Source: Streptomyces sp. SDr-06 (lineage in GTDB: Bacteria; Actinomycetota; Actinomycetes; Streptomycetales; Streptomycetaceae). Taken from it: a stretch of 64,000 nt of DNA. The stretch is taken from assembly GCF_003324565.1 (NCBI RefSeq), contig NZ_QOLA01000004.1:62001-126000 (forward strand), in the 5' to 3' direction. Positions 24,647-32,632 of this stretch are shown in pieces (the first letter of the stretch is position 1; each line of letters opens with the position of its first letter). The translations under genes were made by a program, and so were the position numbers. Below the pieces are notes generated by a model that saw nothing but the letters and a program-made list of their open reading frames with translations, was not told the origin of the DNA and ran no database searches.

Positions 24647-24830
24647 GTGTGCTGGTGCGTTGGGATGAACGTAGGCGGCCGGTCCCGGTGGGGGGAAGGG
24701 GGCGCGGGGGGTTGCAACGGGACTGCCATGGTGCGTTCATGTTCGGGCGCGGGGTCTACGACCATCGGTGTAGGCGTAGTCCCGTCCCTGGACAGGGGCC
24801 ACGGCGCGGTACGGCTCCTACGCTGGGCGA

Positions 24831-26288
24831 ATGAGCGCGCTTGAACCGTCCGATGCCGACATCGCCGTCCCCGTCGAGTTCCCCGCGGCGGGCGACGCGG
24901 GCGGGATCCTCGGCCGGGAGCATCGCGCGCTGAGCTTCGGGATCATCGCCGTCGTGCTGCTCATCGCCTTCGAGGCGACCGCCGTGGGCACGGCCATGCC
25001 CGTCGCCGCGCGGGAGCTCGACGGGGTCTCGCTGTACGCCTTCGCCTTCTCCGCGTACTTCACCACCAGCCTGTTCGGCATGGTGGTCGCGGGGCAGTGG
25101 GCCGACCGGCGTGGCCCGCTCGGGGCGCTCGCCGTCGGGATGTCGGCGTTCGCGGCGGGGCTGCTGCTGTCCGGGACCGCCCTGAACATGTGGACGTTCA
25201 TCGCGGGCCGGGCCGTACAGGGGCTCGGCGGCGGGCTGGTGATCGTGGCGCTGTACGTCGTGATCGGACGGGCCTACCCCGCTCGGCTCCAGCCCACGAT
25301 CATGGCGGCGTTCGCGGCGGGCTGGGTGGTGCCCTCGGTCGTGGGGCCGCTCCTGGCGGGTACGGCCACCGAACAACTGGGCTGGCGCTGGGTGTTCATC
25401 GGGATTCCGGTGCTCGTGGTGTTCCCGCTGGCGCTCGCGCTGCCCGCGACGCGGCGGATGGCGTCCGGGCCCGCCGACCCGTCGGCTCCCGTCGAGCCCT
25501 TCGACCGGCGCCGGATCAGGCTGGCCCTGGGTATCTCGGTCGGCGCCGGGCTCCTCCAGTACGCGGGGCAGGAGCTGAGGTGGCTGTCCCTGCTGCCGTT
25601 CGCGGCGGGGGTCGCGCTGCTCGCCCCGGCGGTCACGGGGCGGCGCGGACTGCTGCCGCCCGGCACGTGGCGGGCGGCGCGCGGGCTGCCCGCGGTGGTG
25701 CTGCTGCGCGGGGTGGCGGCGGGGTCGTTCATCGCGGCGGAGTCGTTCGTGCCGCTCATGCTCGTCAGCCAGCGCGGGCTGACCCCCACGATGGCCGGGC
25801 TCTCGCTGGCCGTCGGCGGGGCGACCTGGGCGCTCGGCTCGTACGTCCAGGCCCGGCCCCGGATGGAGGCGTACCGGGAGCGGCTGATGGTGGTCGGGAT
25901 GGTGCTGGTGGCCCTCGCGATCGTGGCCGCGCCGAGCGTGCTGGTTCCGGTGGTGCCGGTGTGGGTGGTCGGGGTCGCCTGGGGCGTCGGCTGTTTCGGC
26001 ATGGGCATGGTGATCGCCTCGACGAGTGTGCTGCTCCTGAAGCTGTCGGCGCCGCACGAGGCGGGGGCGAACTCGGCCGCGCTCCAGATCTCGGACGGGC
26101 TGTCCAATGTGCTGCTGCTCGCGGCGGGTGGGGCGGGGTTTGCCGCGCTGGGTGGGGGTGCGGTGTCGGGGGTTTCGGCTTCGCAGCCGGGGGCGTTCCT
26201 GGTGGTGTTTCTGCCGGTGGGGGTGGTGGCGTTGAGCGGGGCGGTTGTTGCTGCGCGTGTGCGGGCCCCCACCCCGCCCCTTCCCTAA
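24831..26288 (+). CDS. MFS transporter
   Basis: Major facilitator protein of 485 residues with about 12-14 membrane helices. The first helix (FGIIAVVLLIAFEATAVGTAMPVAA) and the loop 2-3 motif WADRRGPLGAL are typical, with GRAVQGLGGGLVIVALYVVIGR as the helix 4 signature of drug/proton antiporters. A basic cytoplasmic loop (near residues 215-235) separates the two halves. It is probably a drug or metabolite exporter; substrate unknown. ATG 24831 opens the gene without a strong ribosome binding site, and it stands alone, divergent from the tRNA. Codon use is very GC-rich, in contrast to the module on its left. Confidence 0.88.
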   Translation: MSALEPSDADIAVPVEFPAAGDAGGILGREHRALSFGIIAVVLLIAFEATAVGTAMPVAARELDGVSLYAFAFSAYFTTSLFGMVVAGQWADRRGPLGALAVGMSAFAAGLLLSGTALNMWTFIAGRAVQGLGGGLVIVALYVVIGRAYPARLQPTIMAAFAAGWVVPSVVGPLLAGTATEQLGWRWVFIGIPVLVVFPLALALPATRRMASGPADPSAPVEPFDRRRIRLALGISVGAGLLQYAGQELRWLSLLPFAAGVALLAPAVTGRRGLLPPGTWRAARGLPAVVLLRGVAAGSFIAAESFVPLMLVSQRGLTPTMAGLSLAVGGATWALGSYVQARPRMEAYRERLMVVGMVLVALAIVAAPSVLVPVVPVWVVGVAWGVGCFGMGMVIASTSVLLLKLSAPHEAGANSAALQISDGLSNVLLLAAGGAGFAALGGGAVSGVSASQPGAFLVVFLPVGVVALSGAVVAARVRAPTPPLP

Positions 26289-26319
26289 ACCCCTCCGGGG
26301 GTGGGGGCCGGTGCGGGTT

Positions 26320-26530
26320 GTGCGTGGTTTTGCGCAGTTCCCCGCGCCCCTGAAACCCGCTTTTGTCCGTCGGCCGTGCGTGGTTGTTCGCGCAGTTCCT
26401 CGCGCCCCTGGCGGGGTCGGTGCTGGGCACGCTCGTGGCCCCTGAAACCCGCTTTTGTCCATCGGCCGTGCGTGGTTGCTCGCGCGGTTCCTCGCGCCCC
26501 TGGCGGGGATGGTGCTGGGTGCCCTCGTGG
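26320..26530. repeat. Direct repeats downstream of the MFS gene
   Basis: A GTGCGTGGTT...CGCGCCCCTG element of about 35 bases recurs at 26320, 26376 and 26468. The second and third copies are followed by GGCGGGG-TGGTGCTGGG, and CCCCTGAAACCCGCTTTTGTCC occurs twice (about 26348 and 26440), so a roughly 92-base unit is duplicated. The element is a familiar type of Streptomyces intergenic repeat. The 445-base gap to the helicase otherwise holds only its promoter and no gene. Confidence 0.65.
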
Positions 26531-26733
26531 CCCTGGGCGGCCCTGGCGGGGGCGGTGTGGGAGGGGTGTGAGGACTGTCTCAGGCGGGGGGTGGGGCGCG
26601 GTGTTCCGCCGGGGTTCGTCGAGGGGCCCCGGTAAGGTGGCCCGGTTGTCGTACGTAAGAGCAGCCGCCCCGCCGGGCCCCGCGGCCCGGATGATCGTGA
26701 CCCCCGTACACCGAGAGCCCCGAACCGGAGACC

Positions 26734-28521
26734 GTGACTACTACCGCCTCCCACCACCTCTCGCCCGCCTTCCCGGGCCGCGCCCCCTGGGGCACCGCCA
26801 ACAAGCTGCGTGCCTGGCAGCAGGGTGCCCTGGAGAGGTACGTCCAGGAGCAGCCGCGTGACTTCCTCGCCGTCGCGACGCCCGGCGCCGGCAAGACCAC
26901 GTTCGCGCTGACGCTCGCGTCATGGCTGCTGCACCACCACGTGGTGCAGCAGATCACCGTGGTCGCGCCGACCGAGCACCTCAAGAAGCAGTGGGCGGAC
27001 GCGGCCGCCCGCGTCGGCATCAAGCTCGACCCGGACTACAGTGCCGGGCCGTTGAGCAGGGAGTACCACGGAGTCGCCGTCACCTACGCCGGTGTCGGTG
27101 TGCGTCCGATGCTGCACCGCAACCGGTGCGAGCAGCGCAAGACCCTGGTGATCCTGGACGAGATTCACCATGCCGGGGACAGCAAGTCGTGGGGTGAGGC
27201 CTGCCTCGAAGCGTTCGATCCGGCCACCCGGCGGCTCGCGCTCACCGGCACCCCCTTCCGGTCCGACACCAACCCGATCCCCTTCGTCACGTACGAGGAG
27301 GGCAACGACGGCATCCGGCGGTCCTCCGCCGACTACACGTACGGCTACGGCAACGCGCTCGCCGACGGTGTCGTGCGGCCCGTCATATTCATGAGTTACA
27401 GCGGCAACATGCGCTGGCGCACCAAGGCCGGTGACGAGATCGCCGCGCGGCTCGGCGAGCCCATGACCAAGGACGCCGTCTCGCAGGCCTGGCGCACCGC
27501 GCTCGACCCGCGCGGCGACTGGATGCCCAATGTGCTGCGCGCCGCCGACCAGCGGCTGACCGAGGTCAGGAAGGCCATCCCGGACGCCGGCGCGCTCGTC
27601 ATCGCCTCCGACCAGGACTCGGCCCGCGCCTACGCCAAGCTGATCCGCGAGATCACCGGCTCCAAGGCGACCGTCGTGCTGTCCGACGACACCGGCGCGT
27701 CCAAGCGGATCGACGAGTTCAGCGAGAGCGACGACCGGTGGATGGTCGCCGTCCGCATGGTGTCGGAGGGCGTCGACGTGCCGCGCCTGGCCGTCGGCGT
27801 GTACGCCACCACCATTTCCACCCCGCTGTTCTTCGCCCAGGCCGTCGGCCGTTTCGTGCGGTCCAGGCGGCGCGGTGAGACCGCCTCGGTATTCCTGCCC
27901 ACCATTCCGATGCTCCTCGGCTTCGCGAACGAGATGGAGGTCGAGCGCGACCACGTGCTCGACAAGCCGAAGAAGGACGGCGAGGAAGAAGACCCGTACG
28001 CCGAGTCCGAACAGGAAATGGACGACGCGAACAAGCAGCAGGACGAGGACACCGGGGAGCAGGACATGCTCCCCTTCGAGGCCCTCGAATCCGATGCCGT
28101 CTTCGACCGGGTCATGTACAACGGCGCCGAATTCGGCATGCAGGCGCACCCGGGAAGCGAGGAGGAGCAGGACTATCTCGGCATTCCCGGGCTCCTCGAA
28201 CCGGACCAGGTGCAGATGCTGCTCCAGAAGCGGCAGGCCCGGCAGATCGCGCACAGCCGCCAGAAGCCCGCCGAGCAGGCCGATCTGCTCGAAATGCCCG
28301 CCGAGCGGCGCCCGGTCGTGTCGCACAAGGAACTGCTGGAGCTGCGCAAGTCGCTCAACACGATGGTCGGCGCGTACGTCCACCAGAGCGGCAAGCCGCA
28401 CGGCGTCATCCACACCGAGCTGCGCCGGGTGTGCGGCGGGCCGCCGAGCGCGGAGGCCACCGCGGGCCAGCTCCGCGAGCGCATCAAGAAGGTCCAGGAG
28501 TGGGCCACCCGCATGAAGTAG
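26734..28521 (+). CDS. DEAD/DEAH-box superfamily 2 helicase
   Basis: SF2 ATPase of 595 residues, of the XPB/UvrB-like restriction-helicase type, which unwinds or translocates on nucleic acid. Motif I is ATPGAGKTT near residue 49, motif II ILDEIHHAGD near residue 143, motif III LTGTPFRSD, and motif VI QAVGRFVRSRR in the second RecA domain. An acidic linker (EEEDPYAESEQEMDDANKQQDEDTGEQ, shown here only in part by its character) joins a helical C-terminal region of about 150 residues. The start is GTG 26734 after a short GC-rich leader. It stands alone with its own terminator. DNA repair is a reasonable guess for the family, but no specific pathway is indicated by neighbours. Confidence 0.9.
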   Translation: MTTTASHHLSPAFPGRAPWGTANKLRAWQQGALERYVQEQPRDFLAVATPGAGKTTFALTLASWLLHHHVVQQITVVAPTEHLKKQWADAAARVGIKLDPDYSAGPLSREYHGVAVTYAGVGVRPMLHRNRCEQRKTLVILDEIHHAGDSKSWGEACLEAFDPATRRLALTGTPFRSDTNPIPFVTYEEGNDGIRRSSADYTYGYGNALADGVVRPVIFMSYSGNMRWRTKAGDEIAARLGEPMTKDAVSQAWRTALDPRGDWMPNVLRAADQRLTEVRKAIPDAGALVIASDQDSARAYAKLIREITGSKATVVLSDDTGASKRIDEFSESDDRWMVAVRMVSEGVDVPRLAVGVYATTISTPLFFAQAVGRFVRSRRRGETASVFLPTIPMLLGFANEMEVERDHVLDKPKKDGEEEDPYAESEQEMDDANKQQDEDTGEQDMLPFEALESDAVFDRVMYNGAEFGMQAHPGSEEEQDYLGIPGLLEPDQVQMLLQKRQARQIAHSRQKPAEQADLLEMPAERRPVVSHKELLELRKSLNTMVGAYVHQSGKPHGVIHTELRRVCGGPPSAEATAGQLRERIKKVQEWATRMK

Positions 28522-28534
28522 CGGGTGCGCACGG

Positions 28535-28571
28535 CGAACGGGGCCCGGCGTGCGTGGCCGGACCCCGTTCG
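28535..28571 (+). terminator. Helicase gene terminator
   Basis: CGAACGGGG and CCGGC arms, interrupted by one C-A mismatch, pair with GCCGG and CCCCGTTCG around a 7-base loop, 13 bases past the helicase stop. Confidence 0.85.
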
Positions 28572-28856
28572 ATCCCATGGGATGGGGATGTGTACGAGGG
28601 TCGGCCCCCACGGACGCCCTCGAACGCCTGCCACAGTAATGTCCCGGCAAATCCATGCCGATCGCCCAAGGTCCCGGGTAAGACGGACTTAGGTCCCGAA
28701 GGTGATCGAACGGGATCAAATTCCGTCGCCCGTCGCCATTGTTTGTCCATCTGTTGGGTTCGTTCCGCCCATTCCATGGGGCGTGCAATTCTGCTCGCGC
28801 CCGGATTCTGGACGAGGTCTTCCGCTGAGCGGTGTCCGCTCGCTACTGTCCCCGCC

Positions 28857-28988
28857 ATGCAAACGCCCCGTGGCAGCGTCGCCTCGGAGCGCAGCCGGTG
28901 CCTTGGCCTCGCCGGCGGGCTCTGCGCGCGATGCCGATGGGACCGGCGCCGCGAACCACGGAGAGCGCCGCCGCGACTCACCACTTAA
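28857..28988 (+). CDS. Possible small ORF upstream of the IclR gene
   Basis: An ATG frame of 43 residues, Arg-rich with three Cys (SRCLGLAGGLCARCRW), whose TAA stop overlaps the AAGGAG ribosome binding site of the IclR gene. That position would suit a leader peptide. No ribosome binding site precedes its ATG, and the composition could be chance, so it is a weak call. The remaining gap, 28572-28856, is noticeably less GC-rich and probably carries the promoter; no gene is seen in it. Confidence 0.25.
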   Translation: MQTPRGSVASERSRCLGLAGGLCARCRWDRRREPRRAPPRLTT

Positions 28989-29000
28989 GGAGTGGGTGTC

Positions 29001-29645
29001 GTGACCGCGGAGACCTCCCAGACGCTCGACCGGGGACTACGCGTCCTCAAGCTGCTCGCCGACACGGACCACGGTCTGACGGTCACCGAGTTGTCCAACA
29101 AACTCGGCGTCAACCGCACCGTCGTCTACCGCCTGCTCGCCACCCTGGAGCAGCACGCCCTCGTCCGCCGTGACCTGGGCGGCCGCGCCCGGGTCGGGCT
29201 CGGGGTGCTGCGCCTGGGCCGCCAGGTGCACCCGCTGGTCCGCGAGGCCGCGCTGCCCGCGCTGCGCTCGCTCGCCGAGGACATAGGCGCGACCGCCCAC
29301 CTCACCCTCGTCGACGGCTCGGACGCGCTCGCCGTGGCCGTGGTCGAGCCGACCTGGACCGACTACCACGTGGCCTACCGGGCCGGGTTCCGCCATTCCC
29401 TGGACAAGGGCGCCGCGGGCCGGGCGATCCTCGCGGCCCGCCAGAACGGCGGCCTGGCCGAGCCCGGCTTCACCCTCACCCACGGCGAGCTGGAGGCCGG
29501 GGCGAGCGGCGCGGCGGCGCCCCTGGTCGGGGTCACCGGGATAGAGGGGAGCGTCGGTGTGGTGATGCTCGCCGACGCCGTGCCCGAACGGGTGGGGCCG
29601 CGCGTCGTGGACGCGGCCAGGGAAGTGGCCGACGCCCTGCGATGA
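29001..29645 (+). CDS. IclR-family transcriptional regulator
   Basis: Regulator of 214 residues. The N-terminal winged helix-turn-helix is clear: SQTLDRGLRVLKLLADTDHGLTVTELSNKLGVNRTVVYRLLATLEQHALV. The C-terminal effector domain begins near residue 75 and keeps LDKGAAGRAILAARQ, but is about 30-40 residues shorter than usual for IclR, ending in a GIEGSVGVVML strand. GTG 29001 is chosen because AAGGAG lies 8 bases upstream; GTG 28992 is too close to that site. IclR proteins act as homodimers controlling catabolic genes, often their neighbours. The next gene is a serine protease on the same strand, 58 bases on; whether it is a target is unknown. Confidence 0.9.
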   Translation: MTAETSQTLDRGLRVLKLLADTDHGLTVTELSNKLGVNRTVVYRLLATLEQHALVRRDLGGRARVGLGVLRLGRQVHPLVREAALPALRSLAEDIGATAHLTLVDGSDALAVAVVEPTWTDYHVAYRAGFRHSLDKGAAGRAILAARQNGGLAEPGFTLTHGELEAGASGAAAPLVGVTGIEGSVGVVMLADAVPERVGPRVVDAAREVADALR

Positions 29646-29703
29646 GGGCGGGAGCGCGGGCCCGTGCCCCGGGCGGCCGGGTGCGTACGGCTAGATTGGA
29701 GCC

Positions 29704-30492
29704 GTGCTCACTCGTCACCCCCGCCTCCGCAACCTCGCCATCGGCGCCGCTCCGGTCGTCGCGCTGCTCGCCGTCGCCTGCTTCGCGCCGCTGCCGTTCG
29801 CGGTGGCCCAGCCGGGGCCGACCGCGAACGTGCTCGGTGACGACGGGGGCAAGCCGGTGATCACGATCTCCGGGGCGCCCACCCGCCCCACCAGCGGGCA
29901 GCTGCGGATGACCACCATCGTGGCGACCGGGCCCAACGCGGAGGTCGGCATCTCCGACGTGGTGGACGGCTGGTTCCGCACCGACCGCGCCGTGATGCCG
30001 CGCGAGGCGGTCTATCCGAGCGGCGGCAGCGAGAAGGAGATCTCCGAGCACAACCAGGCGGAGATGAAGCAGTCGCAGGACGCCGCCTCCGTCGCGGCCC
30101 TCGGCTATCTCGGCCTGAGCCCCGACAAGGTCAAGGTCGATCTGCACCTCGCCGACGTCGGCGGCCCGAGCGCGGGCCTGCTGTTCACGCTCGGCATCAT
30201 CGACAAGCTGAACGGCGACGGCTCCGGCGGCGACCTCACCGGCGGCCGGAGCATCGCCGGTACCGGGACGATCACCGGCGGCGGCGACGTCGGCGCGGTC
30301 GGCGGGGTCGCCCTCAAGACGCAGGCCGCCGCCCGGGACGGGGCCACCGTCTTCCTCGTACCGAAGGCGGAGTGTTCGGACGCCCGGTCCGAACTGCCCA
30401 AGGGGCTGCGCCTGATCCCCGTGACTACGCTGAAGGGTGCGGTGTCCGCGCTCCAGGCGCTGCGGAAGGGCGGCCCGGTTCCGTCCTGCTGA
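29704..30492 (+). CDS. Membrane-anchored or secreted S16 (Lon-type) serine protease
   Basis: Protein of 262 residues with a signal or anchor helix (NLAIGAAPVVALLAVACFAPLPFAVAQ) followed by an extracytoplasmic domain. The C-terminal part is a Lon-type proteolytic domain with the Ser-Lys dyad: Ser156 in VGGPSAGLLFTLGI and Lys205 in GGVALKTQAAARDGATVFLVP. This is the architecture of YlbL/SepM-like proteases but without a recognisable PDZ domain in front, where about 70 residues are too short for one. GTG 29704 begins at the signal. It cleaves exported or membrane proteins by family precedent; the substrate is unknown. Its last 68 bases overlap the end of the MFS gene on the other strand. Confidence 0.85.
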   Translation: MLTRHPRLRNLAIGAAPVVALLAVACFAPLPFAVAQPGPTANVLGDDGGKPVITISGAPTRPTSGQLRMTTIVATGPNAEVGISDVVDGWFRTDRAVMPREAVYPSGGSEKEISEHNQAEMKQSQDAASVAALGYLGLSPDKVKVDLHLADVGGPSAGLLFTLGIIDKLNGDGSGGDLTGGRSIAGTGTITGGGDVGAVGGVALKTQAAARDGATVFLVPKAECSDARSELPKGLRLIPVTTLKGAVSALQALRKGGPVPSC

Positions 30493-31735
30493 CGGCGTCC
30501 GGGTCCATGTCCTTCCAGGCGGGGAAGACCAGCGGGCTCAGCGTCGCGAGCAGGTAGATGCCGCCGACCGTGAGCAGCGCGCCCCGCACCCCGGCGGCCT
30601 CCACCAGGAAGCCCGCCGCGAGCCCGCCCAGCGGCATCGCCAGTTCGCAGCCCGCCGTGAGCACCCCGGCGACCCTGCTGCGCAGCGCGTCCGGCACCTT
30701 CTCGTAGATGACCGTCGTCAGGATCGGGTTGAGCGCCCCGCTCGCGAGCCCCGCGACCAGCATCGTGACGGCCAGCGGCATCGTGGTGCCGGTCAGCGCG
30801 GCCACCGCGTACCGGGGCGCCCCGCACAGCAGCACGCAGACGCTGAAGACCGTACGGCGCGAGAAGCGGTGGCCGAGCACGCCGTACAGGAGCGCGCCCG
30901 CCAGGCCTCCGGCCCCGAACAGGGCGGCCAGCAGGCCGAGTTGGGAGGCGCCGCCCAGGGCCCGCTCGGCGTGGACCGGCAGCAGGACGGCGGTCCAGCC
31001 CTGGTCGGTGCCGTTCATCAGCATCACCATCGTGACGACCGCGAGCAGCAGCCGGGTGCGCGCCAAGTAGGCGTATCCCTCGCGCAGTGCGGCCTTGTAG
31101 GTACGCATCGACACGGGCGGCGCGTCCCGCAGGGGCCGCGCCTCGCGGACACCGCGCAGGCCCGCCGCCACCAGCACCGCCGAGACGGCGAAGGTCGCGC
31201 CGTCGACGAGCAGGACGTTCCCGGCGCCGGTCAGCGCGATGAGCACCCCGGCCAGGGCCGCGCCGGTCATGCGGGCGCCGCGCGAGACGGCGTCGTACAC
31301 GCTGGCGGCGCGCGCCAGGGTGGTGCCTGACTGCCGGGCGAGGTCCGGCAGGAGGACGTAGCGGGCGGTGACGCCCGGGGTGTGGGCGAGGCCGCCCACC
31401 GCCATCAGGGCGCAGAGCATCCAGAATTCGAGGTGCCCGGCGCTGTGCAGGAGCGGGATCGCGGCGACCGCGAGCCCGCAGACGACATCCGAGCCGACCG
31501 AGACCCGGCGGCGGCCGGCGCGGTCGATGACCGGGCCGCCGATCAGTGCCGAGACCACGATCGGCAGCGTCGCGCAGAAGGCGACGATCCCGGCCCGCCC
31601 GGCGCTGCCGGTGGTCTGGAGCACGAACCACGGCACCCCGATCAGGGTGAGTGAACTGCCGGCGGCCGAAACGGCGTTGGCGGTCAGTACGGCCGCGAGC
31701 GGCCTTCTGTCGCGGTGTCCCCCCGAGCCGCTCAT
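30425..31735 (-). CDS. MFS transporter (enterobactin-exporter-like)
   Basis: Major facilitator of 436 residues with about 12 helices, starting LAAVLTANAVSAAGSSLTLIGVPWFVLQTTGS, the opening typical of the MefA/EntS-like DHA3 group, and with IDRAGRRRVSVGSDVVCG after helix 2. The ATG overlaps the stop of the small gene before it (ATGA), so expression is coupled to a unit led by an ArsR-type regulator, suggesting a ligand-induced efflux pump. The C-terminal tail is polar. The 3' end overlaps the convergent protease gene by 68 bases, which leaves no room for a conventional terminator for either. Confidence 0.88.
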   Translation of the reverse strand: MSGSGGHRDRRPLAAVLTANAVSAAGSSLTLIGVPWFVLQTTGSAGRAGIVAFCATLPIVVSALIGGPVIDRAGRRRVSVGSDVVCGLAVAAIPLLHSAGHLEFWMLCALMAVGGLAHTPGVTARYVLLPDLARQSGTTLARAASVYDAVSRGARMTGAALAGVLIALTGAGNVLLVDGATFAVSAVLVAAGLRGVREARPLRDAPPVSMRTYKAALREGYAYLARTRLLLAVVTMVMLMNGTDQGWTAVLLPVHAERALGGASQLGLLAALFGAGGLAGALLYGVLGHRFSRRTVFSVCVLLCGAPRYAVAALTGTTMPLAVTMLVAGLASGALNPILTTVIYEKVPDALRSRVAGVLTAGCELAMPLGGLAAGFLVEAAGVRGALLTVGGIYLLATLSPLVFPAWKDMDPDAVSRTEPGRPSAAPGARTPHPSA

Positions 31736-31911
31736 GCGAGGCGGGCCTGCCGGTGCGGTGCCCCCTGCGTCAGCCGCAGCCCCAACTCGACCAATATCCA
31801 GCCCAGTTGAATCCGCAGGTCCCGGGCCTCGCGGGGGAGCGTCGCGCGGGCCCGCGCCTCCAGCTCGGCGGCGCGCAGGTGGTGCAGCAGGAGATGGGTG
31901 TCGCTGTGCAT
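31732..31911 (-). CDS. Small conserved-looking protein between ArsR regulator and MFS
   Basis: A 59-residue frame from ATG 31911 whose TGA overlaps the MFS ATG (ATGA). The sequence begins MHSDTHLLLHHLRAAELEARA and continues in two amphipathic helices (REARDLRIQLGWILVELGLRL). It fills the gap between the regulator stop and the MFS start with GAAAGGACC upstream of the ATG. Tight packing, coupling and codon bias argue it is a true gene missed by length cut-offs. Function unknown; a partner of the regulator or transporter is possible. Confidence 0.7.
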   Translation of the reverse strand: MHSDTHLLLHHLRAAELEARARATLPREARDLRIQLGWILVELGLRLTQGAPHRQARLA

Positions 31912-31924
31912 GGCGGCGGTCCTT

Positions 31925-32533
31925 TCAGCGGGGCGGGTTGGAGCGCGGGAAGGAGTGCAGATGGAGCCGGACCTGGGCGGCGTCGCCGGTCTCGGCGGGG
32001 GCGGCGGTGCGGTACGTCTCGACGACCGCGTGCAGCTTCTCGTTGAGCTCGTACAGCTGGGCGGCGGTGAGGTTCAGCGTGAAGTCGCTCAGGTCGCCGC
32101 TGGTGGACCAGGGCTCCGGCCAGTCGTGCCGGGTGCCGATCCAGGTCGCGAGCTCCTGGGTGTGGATGCTGGCGATCTCGTGCAGGAACAGGTCGGCCGC
32201 GCCCCGCGTCTCCGGGTCGGCGCTGGTGTGCAGGTCCTCGGCGAAGGAGGTGCCGTTGTGCAGCGCCTTCCACCACCGCTCCCGGCCCTTGCCGCGCCCC
32301 GGGTCGTCCTCGACGAAGCCGTGGGCGGCGAGCTGGCGGAGGTGGTAGCTGGTGGCGCCGCTGGACTCGCCGAGCCGCTCGGCGAGCTGGGAGGCGGTGG
32401 CCGGTCCGTCGTGGCGCAGCGACTTCAGGAGCCGGATCCGTAGCGGGTGGGCGAGGCCGCGCAGGGAGCGCGCGTCCAGGATGCGCTCCCCGGACGCGTT
32501 CTCCGGGTGCTGGGACTTGTTGCTCTCGGGCAT
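31925..32533 (-). CDS. ArsR-type winged-helix transcriptional regulator
   Basis: Regulator of 202 residues. The N-terminal DNA-binding domain reads RSLRGLAHPLRIRLLKSLRHDGPATASQLAERLGESSGATSYHLRQLAAHGFVEDD, the ArsR/HTH_20 pattern, then GKGRERWWKAL as the wing. The C-terminal 100 residues are helical with no Cys pair for metal binding, so it is likely a small-molecule sensor. ATG 32533 (MPESNKS) is preferred to an upstream in-frame ATG at 32596, which would translate the operator repeats. It heads a three-gene unit with the 59-residue protein and the MFS pump, which it probably represses. Confidence 0.87.
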   Translation of the reverse strand: MPESNKSQHPENASGERILDARSLRGLAHPLRIRLLKSLRHDGPATASQLAERLGESSGATSYHLRQLAAHGFVEDDPGRGKGRERWWKALHNGTSFAEDLHTSADPETRGAADLFLHEIASIHTQELATWIGTRHDWPEPWSTSGDLSDFTLNLTAAQLYELNEKLHAVVETYRTAAPAETGDAAQVRLHLHSFPRSNPPR

Positions 32534-32549
32534 GGTCCAAAGGTAGCTA

Positions 32550-32608
32550 TGCAAAGACCAGGTTGCAACGTTTTCTTTGCATGAACCTCTTTGCATTGAG
32601 TTCTTTGC
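32550..32608. promoter_or_regulatory. Operator cluster of CTTTGCA boxes
   Basis: CTTTGCA occurs at 32575, 32589 and (as CTTTGCG) 32603, exactly 14 bases apart, with an inverted copy TGCAAAG at 32550-32556 near the regulator start. The pattern in the only promoter of the regulator unit suggests autoregulation. The 14-base period is unusual for a symmetric dimer site. Confidence 0.6.
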
Positions 32609-32632
32609 GAGCGCGGCCCCGGCGCGGCCCCC

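Noticed and set aside
21000..24650. Complete integrated genetic element
   Set aside because: No integrase, excisionase, replication gene or repeated attachment site is visible, so only composition and tRNA position hint at transfer.
24610..24844. Small plus-strand frames over and beside the tRNA
   Set aside because: One overlaps the tRNA-Cys gene antisense and neither has a motif or ribosome binding site.
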